A DNA stretch of 56,174 nucleotides from the NCBI GenBank assembly GCA_019749805.1, contig JAIEPH010000061.1:1-56174 (forward strand). Direction: 5' to 3'. Position 1 is the stretch's first letter. Each line of letters opens with the position of its first letter. Positions 35,151-43,872 of the stretch are shown one piece after another. The stretch comes from Mycobacteriaceae bacterium. Lineage in GTDB: Bacteria; Actinomycetota; Actinomycetes; Mycobacteriales; Mycobacteriaceae. A model generated the notes under the pieces. That model was not told where the DNA came from and did not search any database. It saw only the letters and a list, made by a program, of their open reading frames with translations. The position numbers and the translations under genes are program-made.

Positions 35151-35166
35151 TCGAACAGGTGTTCGT
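35151..35166. promoter_or_regulatory. SOS box (LexA site) of recA
   Basis: TCGAACAGGTGTTCGT matches the mycobacterial LexA operator TCGAAC-N4-GTTCGA with one mismatch in the last base. It lies 113 bp ahead of the recA ATG and between recA and divergent hypA, so it could also influence hypA. Confidence 0.85.
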
Positions 35167-35204
35167 CTACTGTGGTGGCAGCGCGGGATGCTGGTCACGC
35201 CGAC

Positions 35205-35227
35205 TTGTCGGTACGGACCTCTAGCGT
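35205..35227 (+). promoter_or_regulatory. RecA-NDp (PafBC-dependent) promoter of recA
   Basis: TTGTCGGTA (35205-35213), an 8-nt spacer and TAGCGT (35222-35227) fit TTGTCRGTG-N8-TAnnnT, the LexA-independent damage promoter. The start lies about 45 nt ahead of the recA ATG. With the SOS box this gives recA two damage inputs, as in M. tuberculosis. A perfect inverted repeat GATCGA-AAA-TCGATC (35239-35253) lies in the leader. Confidence 0.75.
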
Positions 35228-35278
35228 CACGGCCAACCGATCGAAAATCGATCACGGACGAGGATGGAGACCAACCCC

Positions 35279-36340
35279 ATGGCGCAGGCCCCTGACCGCG
35301 AGAAAGCCCTCGAACTGGCGCTCGCACAGATTGAGAAGAACCACGGTAAAGGCTCGGTGATGCGGCTCGGCGAGGACGTCCGCCAGCCGATTTCCGTCAT
35401 CCCCACCGGCTCGATCGCCCTGGATGTGGCGCTCGGCATCGGCGGGCTGCCGCGCGGGCGGGTCATCGAGATCTACGGCCCGGAATCCTCGGGTAAGACC
35501 ACCGTCGCGTTGCACGCGGTCGCCAACGCGCAGGCTGCAGGCGGCATCGCGGCGTTCATCGACGCCGAGCACGCGCTGGATCCCGACTACGCCAAGAAGC
35601 TGGGCGTGGACACCGATTCACTGCTGGTCTCTCAGCCGGACACCGGCGAGCAGGCGCTGGAGATCGCCGACATGCTGATCCGCTCCGGAGCGCTGGACAT
35701 CCTGGTCATCGACTCGGTGGCGGCGCTGGTGCCGCGGGCCGAAATCGAAGGCGAGATGGGGGACAGCCACGTCGGCCTACAGGCCCGGCTGATGAGCCAG
35801 GCACTGCGCAAGATCACCGGCGCCCTGAGCAACTCGGGCACCACCGCGATCTTCATCAACCAGCTCCGAGAAAAGATCGGCGTGATGTTCGGTTCGCCCG
35901 AAACGACAACGGGCGGAAAGGCGTTGAAGTTCTACGCTTCGGTCCGGTTGGACGTCAGGCGGATCGAAACCCTCAAGGACGGTACCGACGCGGTCGGCAA
36001 CCGCACCCGGGTGAAGGTCGTCAAGAACAAGGTATCGCCGCCGTTCAAGCAGGCCGAGTTCGACATCCTCTACGGCAAGGGCATCTCCAAGGAGGGTTCG
36101 CTCATCGACATGGGCGTCGAGCATGGCTTCGTCCGCAAGTCCGGTTCCTGGTTCACCTACGAGGGTGAGCAGCTCGGCCAGGGCAAGGAGAACGCGCGCA
36201 ACTTCCTGCTGGAGAACGCCGACGTGGCCAACGAGATCGAGAAGAAGATCAAGGAGAAGCTCGGTATCGGTGCCGACGTGACCGCGGACTTGTCCGATGG
36301 CTCGATTGATGACGTCCTACCCGCCCCAGTCGACTTCTGA
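35279..36340 (+). CDS. recA: Recombinase RecA
   Basis: Forms filaments on single-stranded DNA, drives recombination and triggers LexA cleavage. I chose ATG 35279, giving MAQAPDREKALELAL and 353 residues, matching other mycobacterial RecA; an in-frame ATG at 35264 adds five. Walker A is GPESSGKTT; the sequence GGKALKFYASVR and the uninterrupted core show that no intein is present, unlike M. tuberculosis RecA. The C-terminus is DVLPAPVDF. The end overlaps recX. Confidence 0.98.
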   Translation: MAQAPDREKALELALAQIEKNHGKGSVMRLGEDVRQPISVIPTGSIALDVALGIGGLPRGRVIEIYGPESSGKTTVALHAVANAQAAGGIAAFIDAEHALDPDYAKKLGVDTDSLLVSQPDTGEQALEIADMLIRSGALDILVIDSVAALVPRAEIEGEMGDSHVGLQARLMSQALRKITGALSNSGTTAIFINQLREKIGVMFGSPETTTGGKALKFYASVRLDVRRIETLKDGTDAVGNRTRVKVVKNKVSPPFKQAEFDILYGKGISKEGSLIDMGVEHGFVRKSGSWFTYEGEQLGQGKENARNFLLENADVANEIEKKIKEKLGIGADVTADLSDGSIDDVLPAPVDF

Positions 36341-36830
36341 GGCCTCTCGCGAGGAGCAGGCGCGAGCACTGTGTCTGCGCCTGCTCACCGCGAGGGCACG
36401 CACGCGCGCCGAGCTAGAGGCGCAACTGACCAAGCGGGGCTACCCCGACGACGTCAGCGCCACGGTGCTTGACCGGCTGGCCCGAGTCGGATTGGTCGAT
36501 GACGTGGGCTTCGCCGAGCAGTGGATCCGTTCGCGACGCGTGAACGCCGGAAAAGGCAAGCGGGCCTTGGCCGCCGAGTTACGCAACAAGGGTGTGGACA
36601 ACGAGGTGATCACCGCTGCGCTGGCCGACATCGACGCGGGTGCGGAACGTCAGCGCGCCGAGCAGTTGGTCCGTGACAAGCTGCGTCGCGAAAAGTTCGG
36701 CGACGAGGACGACACCAAGCTGACGCGCCGGCTGGTTGGGATGCTGGCCCGCCGTGGTTACCCCCAGACGATGGCGTTCGACGTGGTCAGTGTCGAGTTG
36801 GCCAGCGAGCGGGAGCGCCGGCGGGTGTAG
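36297..36830 (+). CDS. recX: Regulatory protein RecX
   Basis: Inhibits and tunes RecA filaments. The 177-residue protein starts inside the 3' end of recA (ATG 36297; ATG 36309 gives 173), a 44-bp overlap implying coupled expression. It has three-helix repeats typical of RecX: RTRAELEAQLTKRGYPDDV, AEQWIRSRRVNAGKGKRAL and KLTRRLVGMLARRGYP. Confidence 0.95.
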   Translation: MARLMTSYPPQSTSEASREEQARALCLRLLTARARTRAELEAQLTKRGYPDDVSATVLDRLARVGLVDDVGFAEQWIRSRRVNAGKGKRALAAELRNKGVDNEVITAALADIDAGAERQRAEQLVRDKLRREKFGDEDDTKLTRRLVGMLARRGYPQTMAFDVVSVELASERERRRV

Positions 36831-36869
36831 ACGTCGAAGGCGGTGTGCCGCGCCGGGTACGTTGCGCAC

Positions 36870-37694
36870 ATGCTGCTATCGGCGAAGATCGCCCCGACGT
36901 TCGACTATCCCGTGCTCCAGGAGTTTTGGTCGCAGGCCGACGAGCTGGGCTTTCACTCGGTCGCCAACTACGACCATTTCTACGGGCTGTCGGATATCTC
37001 GGAGCCCACGTACGAGGGGTGGACGTCGCTGGCCGCCATGGCCGGCGTGGTGTCGCGGGCCCGCATCGGCTGCATGGTCTCCGGTGTGACCTACCGCAAC
37101 CCGGCCATCCTGGCGAAGATGGCGGTGACGGTTGACCACATCAGCGGCGGCAGACTGGATTTCGGCCTCGGCGCGGGCTGGCATGAAGTAGAACACCGCG
37201 GATACGGGATCGAGTTCCCCCGTGCGGGCGTGCGCGTGGAGATGCTCGACGAGGCACTGACCATCGTTCGACGACTGTGGACCGAGGACGCGGTCACCTT
37301 CGAGGGCCGCCATTATCAGCTGACCGACGCGCTGGCCAATCCGAAACCGCTGCAGAATCCGCACCCGCCGATCGTCGTCGGCGGTGAGAAGCCGAAAATG
37401 TTGCGCGTCATCGCCCGTCACGCAGACGAGTGGAACGTTCCCAGCCACGGTGACGTGGAGACGTGGGCGAAGACCAGCGCCCTACTCGACGAGGCGTGCG
37501 TCGAGGTCGGCCGCGATCCCGCCCAGATCCGCCGCTCGATTCAACTGTTCGTCCTACCCGCCAAGCGCGGCCACCTCGAGGAGCAGCTGGCCCGTCTTCC
37601 GGAGCTGGCCGACCGCGGCTGCGACCATGCGGTGCTTTCGTTCTACCAACCGCCGTCGTCGGTACAGCTGGAGCGGTGCGCAGAATTGATCTAG
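36870..37694 (+). CDS. LLM class F420-dependent oxidoreductase
   Basis: A 274-residue luciferase-like TIM barrel. ATG 36870 gives MLLSAKIAPTFDYPVLQEFW; the conserved regions are ELGFHSVANYDHF, GGRLDFGLGAGWHEVEHRGYG and PKPLQNPHPPIVVGGEKPKML. Such actinobacterial proteins use F420 or FMN; here the F420 type is more likely, from family knowledge. The substrate is unknown. Its stop overlaps the stop of convergent gluD in a CTAG. Confidence 0.83.
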   Translation: MLLSAKIAPTFDYPVLQEFWSQADELGFHSVANYDHFYGLSDISEPTYEGWTSLAAMAGVVSRARIGCMVSGVTYRNPAILAKMAVTVDHISGGRLDFGLGAGWHEVEHRGYGIEFPRAGVRVEMLDEALTIVRRLWTEDAVTFEGRHYQLTDALANPKPLQNPHPPIVVGGEKPKMLRVIARHADEWNVPSHGDVETWAKTSALLDEACVEVGRDPAQIRRSIQLFVLPAKRGHLEEQLARLPELADRGCDHAVLSFYQPPSSVQLERCAELI

Positions 37695-38593
37695 CCGGCG
37701 CCGGGTTCTGCCACCTTCACCGTCGCGCCGGGCGCACCCTCCTGCTCGATCGTCTCCGGGTCCAGCGGCTTCGTGCCGCGGCGTGATCGGCGCAACCTTG
37801 CCTCCAGCCATGTCGCGAACGACGACAGCGCGAAGTTGACGACAATCATCAGTAGTGCGATGACGACGAGCGCCGGCAACAGATTCGTGAATGCCGCGCC
37901 GATGTTCGTGCCCTGCGACACCAGTTCGGGGTACGTGATGGCCACACCCAGCGCGGTGTCCTTGAGGACGACGACCAACTGCGATATCAGCACCGGCAGC
38001 ATCGACGTAATCGCTTGTGGCAACAGGATCGACCGCATGGTTTGACCCCACCGCATGCCGAGTGAGGACGCGGCCTCCGACTGTCCGCGGGGCAGCGCGT
38101 TGACACCCGCGCGGACGATCTCCGCGATGACAGCACCGTTGTACAGCGTCAAGCCGGTCACGACGCCGGCCAGGGTCGAGTACTCGGAGGCGAAAACGTC
38201 GTACCTCGAGTAGAAGAAGTACGCGAAGATCATCATGATCAGCACGGGCACTGCCCGGAAGAACTCGACAAACACCGCGCATGGCGAACTGATCCACTTG
38301 TGCGGGGACAGACGTCCGACTCCGAGTGCGACGCCGAGGATTCCCGCCAGCACGATCGACAGCCCGGCGGCCTTCAACGTGCCCTCGATACCAGGAAGGA
38401 TGTAGTTCTCCCAGACGTTGGGCGTGATGAACGGTTCCCACTTCGCCCACTGCAGTTGGTCTTTGGCCCAGAGTTCAAGACCGACGAAGAGGAGCACGAG
38501 GATGACGACGAGCACGGTGACGGCGGTCGCGATGTGATTGCGGACTCTCGCACGCGGACCGGGCGCGTCGAAGAGGACGGACGATCCAGTCAT
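37691..38593 (-). CDS. gluD: Glutamate ABC transporter permease GluD
   Basis: A 300-residue permease with about six membrane helices and the amino-acid permease loop, EAASSLGMRWGQTMRSILLPQA. The N-terminal half (residues 20-60) includes a first helix and a short periplasmic segment before the TM core. It overlaps gluC by 4 bp (ATGA). The order gluABCD next to recA-recX and miaB is the same as in Corynebacterium glutamicum. Confidence 0.88.
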   Translation of the reverse strand: MTGSSVLFDAPGPRARVRNHIATAVTVLVVILVLLFVGLELWAKDQLQWAKWEPFITPNVWENYILPGIEGTLKAAGLSIVLAGILGVALGVGRLSPHKWISSPCAVFVEFFRAVPVLIMMIFAYFFYSRYDVFASEYSTLAGVVTGLTLYNGAVIAEIVRAGVNALPRGQSEAASSLGMRWGQTMRSILLPQAITSMLPVLISQLVVVLKDTALGVAITYPELVSQGTNIGAAFTNLLPALVVIALLMIVVNFALSSFATWLEARLRRSRRGTKPLDPETIEQEGAPGATVKVAEPGAG

Positions 38594-39264
38594 CGCGCAA
38601 CCGCCAATCGCTTACCCAGCCATCCGAACAACAGACCCATCGGCAGGGTCAGCACCACGAAGCCGGCGGCGAACAGGCTGCCGATGAGTAGCAGTGCCGA
38701 CGAATTCTCCACCCACTCCGACATCAGCAGCGACGCTTCCGCGACGCCGATCACCGAGGCGATCGTCGTGTTCTTGGTCAGCGCGATGAGCACTGACCCC
38801 AACGGAATGATCGTCGCCCGAAAGGCCTGAGGCAGCAGGACCACCCTCAGGTTCTGACTGAACGTGAATCCCAGCGACCGGGCGGCCTCGGCCTGTCCCA
38901 ACGGGATCGTGTTGATCCCCGACCGCAGCGTCTCGCACACGAACGATGCCGTGTACACGGACAAGCCAAGCACCGCCAGCCGGAAGTTGTTGTCCACCAG
39001 GAATGTCGGCGAATCAGGATTGGCCAAGTCCAGACCGAGCGATGTGTAGAGCCCCAGCGAGGTGAACAGGATGATCAGCGTCAAGGGCGTGTTGCGCACG
39101 ATGTTGACATACGTGGTGCCGATCCAGCGCAGCACCGGCACCGGCGACAACCGCATCGCCGCCAGCGCCGTGCCGATGACCAGCGCCCACAGCGCCGAGA
39201 ACACCGTCAACTGGATGGTGACCCAGAACGCGTTCAAGAACGCGTCGGCTCTGAAGACCTCCAT
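38590..39264 (-). CDS. gluC: Glutamate ABC transporter permease GluC
   Basis: A 224-residue permease starting MEVFRADAFLNAFWVT at 39264; an upstream open stretch was rejected. Five membrane helices with the EAA loop QAEAARSLGFTFSQNLRVVLLPQAF (residues 135-160), the contact for the ATPase. It lies between gluB (25 bp upstream) and gluD (4-bp overlap). Confidence 0.88.
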   Translation of the reverse strand: MEVFRADAFLNAFWVTIQLTVFSALWALVIGTALAAMRLSPVPVLRWIGTTYVNIVRNTPLTLIILFTSLGLYTSLGLDLANPDSPTFLVDNNFRLAVLGLSVYTASFVCETLRSGINTIPLGQAEAARSLGFTFSQNLRVVLLPQAFRATIIPLGSVLIALTKNTTIASVIGVAEASLLMSEWVENSSALLLIGSLFAAGFVVLTLPMGLLFGWLGKRLAVAR

Positions 39265-39289
39265 ACTCGCTCCGCTGGCAGACCGCCGG

Positions 39290-40126
39290 TCAGTTGGTGG
39301 CGGCGATGGCCGGCGGCGCCGGCGTCTCGACACCGGCTGGGCCGAGGTTCTTTTCGAACGCGGCCGCCCAGGCTCCGTCGGCCTCCATCTTCTTCAGTGC
39401 GTCGTTGATCTTGTTCAGCAGTTCGGTGTCGCCTTTCTTGAGGCCGATGCCGTAGTTCTCCTCGGAGAACGTGCCGCCTACCAGCTTGAACGCGCCGGGG
39501 GATTGCGCGGCGTAACCGGCGAGGATGACCTCGTCGGTGGTCACTGCCGCAACCTTGCCCGTCTTGAGCGCCTCAACGCACGCCGAGTAGTTCGGATATT
39601 CCTGCAGTTGCACCGTGGGGAACTCGTCCTTGATCTTCTGCGCCGGGGTCGAGCCCTTCACGGAGCAGAGGATCTTGCCGGCCAGCGAATCCTTGCCGGT
39701 GATGTCGGTGTTGTTCGCCTGCACCAACAGGCTCTGCCCGGTGACGAGGTAGGGACCCGCGAAGTCGACGCGCTTCTTACGCTCGTCGGTGATCGAGTAG
39801 GTGGCGACGATGTAGTCGACCTGGTTGTTGTCGATGAGGTTCTCGCGCTGGGCGGAGACCGCTTCCTTCCACTCGATCTTGTCGGGTGTGTAACCCAGCT
39901 GCTCGGCGACGAACGTCGCTACGTCGACGTCGAATCCGCTGTAGGTGCCGTCCGGGTTCTTCAGACCCAGACCTGGCTGATCGAACTTGATCCCGATGGC
40001 GATCTTCTCCTTGTCGCCCGATGCGGCGCTGCCGCCGGAATCGCCACCGCCGCAGGCGCTCAGAGATACGGGGATGGTGACGGCGAGCGCGATCGCCCCC
40101 AGGATTCGCTTCGAAATGGATGGCAT
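39290..40126 (-). CDS. gluB: Glutamate-binding lipoprotein GluB
   Basis: A 278-residue periplasmic solute-binding protein. The signal peptide ends in the lipobox SLSAC with Cys25 as the lipid anchor, followed by a Gly/Ser-rich linker. Type-3 solute-binding features include GYSGFDVDVATFVAEQLG-like segments near residues 60-80 and VDYIVATYSITDERKKRV. Long open reading frames through this region continue into gluA in another frame and were discarded. Confidence 0.9.
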   Translation of the reverse strand: MPSISKRILGAIALAVTIPVSLSACGGGDSGGSAASGDKEKIAIGIKFDQPGLGLKNPDGTYSGFDVDVATFVAEQLGYTPDKIEWKEAVSAQRENLIDNNQVDYIVATYSITDERKKRVDFAGPYLVTGQSLLVQANNTDITGKDSLAGKILCSVKGSTPAQKIKDEFPTVQLQEYPNYSACVEALKTGKVAAVTTDEVILAGYAAQSPGAFKLVGGTFSEENYGIGLKKGDTELLNKINDALKKMEADGAWAAAFEKNLGPAGVETPAPPAIAATN

Positions 40127-40143
40127 TCGTCGTTCCTTTCGAG

Positions 40144-40929
40144 TCAGTGCTTGAGGATCTTGCCGAGAAAGTCTTTGGCGCGGTCGGACTTCGGATTGGT
40201 GAAGAACTCGATCGGCTCGGCCGCTTCGACGATCGCGCCGTCGGCCATGAACACGACGCGGTTGGCCGCGCCCCGTGCGAAACCCATCTCGTGGGTCACG
40301 ACGATCATCGTCATCCCATCTTTGGCCAGGGTGGTCATGACGTTGAGGACTTCGTTGATCATTTCGGGATCCAGCGCGCTGGTCGGCTCGTCGAACAGCA
40401 TGACCTTCGGGTTCATCGCCAGCGACCGCGCGATCGCGACCCGCTGTTGTTGACCGCCCGACAGCTGCGCCGGGTACTTGTCGGCCTGATTGGCCACTCC
40501 GACGCGCTCCAGCAGCGCCATGGCGGCCTCGCGGGCCTTCGCCTTGGACGCACGGCGCACCTTCATCGGCGCCAACGTCACGTTCTCGAGGATTGTCTTG
40601 TGCGCGAACAGGTTGAAGGACTGGAAGACCATGCCCACGTCGGAACGCAGCTGCGCCAACTTCTTGCCCTCGGAGGGCAACACCTCGCCGTCGATCGCGA
40701 TGGTGCCGGAGTCGATGGTCTCGAGCCGGTTGATCGTGCGACACAACGTCGACTTTCCAGAGCCCGACGGTCCCAGCACGACGATCACCTGTCCGCGGTC
40801 CACCGTGAGGTTGATGTCCTTGAGCACATGGAGGCTGCCGAAGTGCTTGTTGACGGCCTCCATCGAAACCATCGGCACGCCGCTCGGACCCGGATCGACC
40901 TCTTTCACCTCCGGCCCGCTGGCTTCCAT
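40144..40929 (-). CDS. gluA: Glutamate ABC transporter ATPase GluA
   Basis: A 261-residue ATPase with Walker A GPSGSGKST, Q-loop VFQSFNLF, signature LSGGQQQR, Walker B VMLFDEPT and H-loop VVTHEMGFA. It is highly similar to C. glutamicum GluA as I remember it, whose N-terminus aligns with an internal Met (about 40872), so the first 19 residues may not be translated. A palindrome overlaps the predicted -10 just upstream. Confidence 0.92.
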   Translation of the reverse strand: MEASGPEVKEVDPGPSGVPMVSMEAVNKHFGSLHVLKDINLTVDRGQVIVVLGPSGSGKSTLCRTINRLETIDSGTIAIDGEVLPSEGKKLAQLRSDVGMVFQSFNLFAHKTILENVTLAPMKVRRASKAKAREAAMALLERVGVANQADKYPAQLSGGQQQRVAIARSLAMNPKVMLFDEPTSALDPEMINEVLNVMTTLAKDGMTMIVVTHEMGFARGAANRVVFMADGAIVEAAEPIEFFTNPKSDRAKDFLGKILKH

Positions 40930-40938
40930 GGGTGCAGA

Positions 40939-40954
40939 CCTTACCCAGGTAAGG
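40939..40954. promoter_or_regulatory. Palindrome at gluA promoter
   Basis: CCTTACC-CA-GGTAAGG is a perfect inverted repeat of 7-bp arms. On the minus strand it overlaps TAAGGT (40938-40943), a TAnnnT -10 element that would start transcription 1-3 nt from the gluA ATG at 40929. A repressor bound here could block gluABCD. The identity of the regulator is not known. Confidence 0.4.
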
Positions 40955-41012
40955 CCGGGCGTGCTCAGAACTGGTCGATCCGCTCAGATCGCCATGCTGA
41001 CCAGTCCGTACC

Positions 41013-42605
41013 ATGGGGCGCGTGACTTCGACGGTGACGCAACAGGCGATGGCCGACAGTGCCGTTCGCCAGACGGACGCGCTCACCGCCACGCGTGGAC
41101 GCTCGTCGGCGCGCACGTATCAGGTCCGCACCTACGGCTGCCAGATGAACGTCCACGACTCCGAGCGGCTGGCGGGGTTGCTGGAGGCGGCCGGATATCG
41201 CAAGGCGGCCGACGGCTCGGACGCCGACATCGTCGTGTTCAACACCTGTGCGGTCCGAGAAAACGCCGACAACAAGTTGTACGGCAATCTCAGCCATCTC
41301 GCGCCGCGCAAGAACGCCGACCCCGATATGCAGATCGCTGTGGGCGGCTGCCTGGCTCAGAAGGACCGCGACGCGGTGCTGAAGCGGGCGCCGTGGGTCG
41401 ACGTCGTGTTCGGCACCCACAACATCGGCTCGCTGCCCGCGTTGCTGGACCGCGCGCGCCATAACAGGGTGGCCCAGGTCGAAATCGTCGATGCGCTGGA
41501 GGAGTTCCCGTCCGCGTTGCCCGCGGCGCGCGAGTCCGCCTATGCCGCATGGGTGTCGGTGTCCGTCGGCTGCAACAACACCTGCACGTTCTGCATCGTC
41601 CCCGCGTTGCGCGGCAAGGAGGTCGACCGCAGCCCCGGCGACGTGCTCGCCGAGGTGACCTCGCTCGTCGACCAGGGCGTCCTGGAGATCACCCTGCTCG
41701 GCCAGAACGTCAACGCCTACGGCGTCTCCTTCGCCGACCCTGATCAGCCGCGCGACAGGGGAGCCTTCGCCAAACTGCTGCGCGCCTGCGGATGTATCGA
41801 CGGACTGGAACGGGTGCGGTTCACGTCGCCGCACCCCGCCGAGTTCACCGACGACGTGATCGGGGCGATGGCCGAGACGCCGAATGTCTGCCCCACACTG
41901 CACATGCCGCTGCAGTCGGGTTCCGACCGAATATTGAAGGCGATGCGCCGCTCGTATCGCGCCGAGCGCTACCTCGGCATCATCGACCGGGTGCGCGCCG
42001 CCATCCCGCACGCCGCGATCACCACCGACCTCATCGTCGGCTTCCCCGGCGAGACCGAGCAGGATTTCCAGGCCACGCTCGACGTCGTCGAGCGGGCTCG
42101 GTTCGCCAGCGCGTTCACCTTCCAATACTCCAAGCGGCCCGGCACACCGGCGGCCGAACTCGACGAACAGGTACCCAAACATGTTGTGGCCGAGCGGTAT
42201 CAGCGGTTGATCGAACTGCAGGAGCGGATCTCACTCGAGGAGAACACCGCGATGATTGGGAGTACCGTCGAGCTGCTGGTCGCCACGGGAGAGGGACGCA
42301 AGGACGCCGCCACCGCGCGAATGTCAGGGCGGGCTCGCGACGGCCGGCTGGTGCACTTCCACCCCGACGGTCTGCCGATTCGGCCCGGAGACGTCGTCAC
42401 GACGACGATCACCGGCGCCGCGCCGCATCACCTCATCGCGGACTCCGCCATCGCCGCCCATCGGCGCACCAGGGCGGGTGACGCCCACGCCGCCGGTGTG
42501 GGCCCCCCGCCTGCGTGGGGACGGCCGCGCACCGGCGTCGGCCTCGGAATGCCCGGTATCGGCGCTCCGGCCGAGCCTCAGATGTCGACCGGGTGCAGCC
42601 GGTGA
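41013..42605 (+). CDS. miaB: tRNA-2-methylthio-N6-dimethylallyladenosine synthase MiaB
   Basis: Radical-SAM methylthiotransferase that modifies i6A37 of tRNA. The 530-residue protein has the N-terminal cluster ligands Cys43, Cys79 and Cys113 and the radical-SAM CxxxCxxC at Cys187, Cys191, Cys194 (GCNNTCTFC). The C-terminal TRAM domain ends near residue 490, followed by a Gly/Pro/Ala-rich tail. GTG 41022 is an alternative start. miaA, which makes the substrate, is 5 kb downstream. Confidence 0.96.
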   Translation: MGRVTSTVTQQAMADSAVRQTDALTATRGRSSARTYQVRTYGCQMNVHDSERLAGLLEAAGYRKAADGSDADIVVFNTCAVRENADNKLYGNLSHLAPRKNADPDMQIAVGGCLAQKDRDAVLKRAPWVDVVFGTHNIGSLPALLDRARHNRVAQVEIVDALEEFPSALPAARESAYAAWVSVSVGCNNTCTFCIVPALRGKEVDRSPGDVLAEVTSLVDQGVLEITLLGQNVNAYGVSFADPDQPRDRGAFAKLLRACGCIDGLERVRFTSPHPAEFTDDVIGAMAETPNVCPTLHMPLQSGSDRILKAMRRSYRAERYLGIIDRVRAAIPHAAITTDLIVGFPGETEQDFQATLDVVERARFASAFTFQYSKRPGTPAAELDEQVPKHVVAERYQRLIELQERISLEENTAMIGSTVELLVATGEGRKDAATARMSGRARDGRLVHFHPDGLPIRPGDVVTTTITGAAPHHLIADSAIAAHRRTRAGDAHAAGVGPPPAWGRPRTGVGLGMPGIGAPAEPQMSTGCSR

Positions 42606-43180
42606 GCAAGCCAGACAACGGCGAGTTCGACAGTTTCAAGGGCGACATCGAGGCGGCCGAGCGCCGTGTGGCGCGTGAAATCGACCCCGGCGCAAGGGCG
42701 TTGGTCATCGCCATCGGCGTGTTCGTGCTGCTGCTGTCGTTCGTCCTGCCGCACACCGGCGGCGCCAAGGGACTCGATGTGCTGATCAGCAGCGATGTGG
42801 CGGTTCGCGAAGGGATCACCCTGCCATCGCGGGTGTTCACTTGGCTGGCACTGGTGTTCGGCGTCGGGTTCTCCATGCTGGCGCTGCTGACGCGCCGGTG
42901 GGCGCTGGCGTGGATCGCCCTGGCGGGGTCGACGGTGGCCTCACTAGTCGGCCTGTTGGCGGTGTGGTCCCGCCAGACCGCGCCCGACGGCTATCCCGGT
43001 CCCGGTATCGGGCTGATCGTCGGCTGGCTGGCGGTCATCGTGGTGACATACCATTGGGCGCGCGCGGTGTGGGTGCGCACGGCGGTTCACCTCGCCGCCG
43101 AGGAGGAGCGCCGCCGCTATGTCGCCGAACAGCAGCGCAAAGGTCTGCTCGACGGCCTCGATGACGACCCCGCCCCCTAG
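42602..43180 (+). CDS. Membrane protein (Rv2732c homologue)
   Basis: A 192-residue protein from GTG 42602 (GTGA overlap with the miaB stop). An N-terminal charged segment SKPDNGEFDSFKGDIEAAERRVA is followed by four membrane helices (about residues 35-160) and a charged helical C-terminus ending GLLDGLDDDPAP. It matches the position of Rv2732c. Function unknown. Confidence 0.8.
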   Translation: MSKPDNGEFDSFKGDIEAAERRVAREIDPGARALVIAIGVFVLLLSFVLPHTGGAKGLDVLISSDVAVREGITLPSRVFTWLALVFGVGFSMLALLTRRWALAWIALAGSTVASLVGLLAVWSRQTAPDGYPGPGIGLIVGWLAVIVVTYHWARAVWVRTAVHLAAEEERRRYVAEQQRKGLLDGLDDDPAP

Positions 43181-43209
43181 CCGCCGAGCGGCCACTGGCT
43201 GGACGAGCG

Positions 43210-43836
43210 TCAGTCGCGTCGCGGCAGTTGGCCGTCCAGCGCGGCGGACACCGCGGGCGAGTATGCGTCGATGAACTCCTCGGTCGACAGTGCGGCGACT
43301 GACGCCACCTCCAGCACGTAGCGCGCATAGATCACGCCGACCAATTGTGTGATGAGGACGGCAGAGCGGCGTTGCGCCTCGGCGATGGGCATGCCTTCCT
43401 CGGTCAACCGCGCCACGACCGGCGCATCGAGTCCAGCTTCGACGAAACCCCTTGTGAGTGCCGGGCTTTCCCCGCCGCCGCCGGCGTGCGCGATGGCCAC
43501 CAGAGTCGCGCGGTTCTCGGGGTCGTCCCACGTCAGCACCAGAGCGGTCAACAGCCGACGCGCCAGATCGGCGACCGGGCCGGCGATCTGCTCTTCGATG
43601 ACAGTCACCGGGTTGGCCCGAAGTGCGAACGCCTCACCGAAAAGTTCTTGCTTGGACCCGAAGAAGTAACTGATCAGGGCGGGGTCCACGCCCGCGTCGG
43701 CGGCGATCATGCGCATCGTCGCCGCGCGGTATCCGATCTCGACGAAGCGTGCCCGGGCGGCGTTGAGAATCTGCGCTCTGGTGTCGGGGCCGCCTGCGCG
43801 ACGCCCGGGACCGCGGCGCAGAGCCCCTTTATTCAT
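43210..43836 (-). CDS. TetR family transcriptional regulator
   Basis: A 208-residue repressor from ATG 43836 (GTG 43839 is one codon earlier). The HTH is near residues 20-65: TRAQILNAARARFVEIGYRAATMRMIAADAGVDPALISYFF pattern, shown here only in part. The C-terminal ligand-binding domain is of the TetR_C_17-like form with ALVLTWDDPENRATLV. It is divergent from the 254-aa gene, and two matching operators lie in the shared region, one over its own start codon, so autorepression is likely. Confidence 0.9.
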   Translation of the reverse strand: MNKGALRRGPGRRAGGPDTRAQILNAARARFVEIGYRAATMRMIAADAGVDPALISYFFGSKQELFGEAFALRANPVTVIEEQIAGPVADLARRLLTALVLTWDDPENRATLVAIAHAGGGGESPALTRGFVEAGLDAPVVARLTEEGMPIAEAQRRSAVLITQLVGVIYARYVLEVASVAALSTEEFIDAYSPAVSAALDGQLPRRD

Positions 43837-43847
43837 CACAGTTGAAT
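43831..43847. promoter_or_regulatory. Operator 1 for the TetR regulator
   Basis: ATTCATCACAGTTGAAT is an interrupted palindrome (ATTCA-N7-TGAAT) overlapping the tetR start codon. It differs from operator 2 at two central positions only. Confidence 0.6.
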
Positions 43848-43872
43848 TGTAGGCGGAACTGATCTAATCTCA

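Noticed and set aside
35279..36340. Possible RecA intein, as in M. tuberculosis
   Set aside because: The RecA core is continuous and 353 residues long; there is no insertion.
39062..40453. Long plus-strand frame opposite gluB and gluC
   Set aside because: Arg/Leu-rich shadow without ribosome site or family match.
39290..41116. A 608-codon frame running from gluB through gluA
   Set aside because: Only the last 278 codons are GluB; the rest is out of frame with gluA, which has all ABC motifs in another frame.
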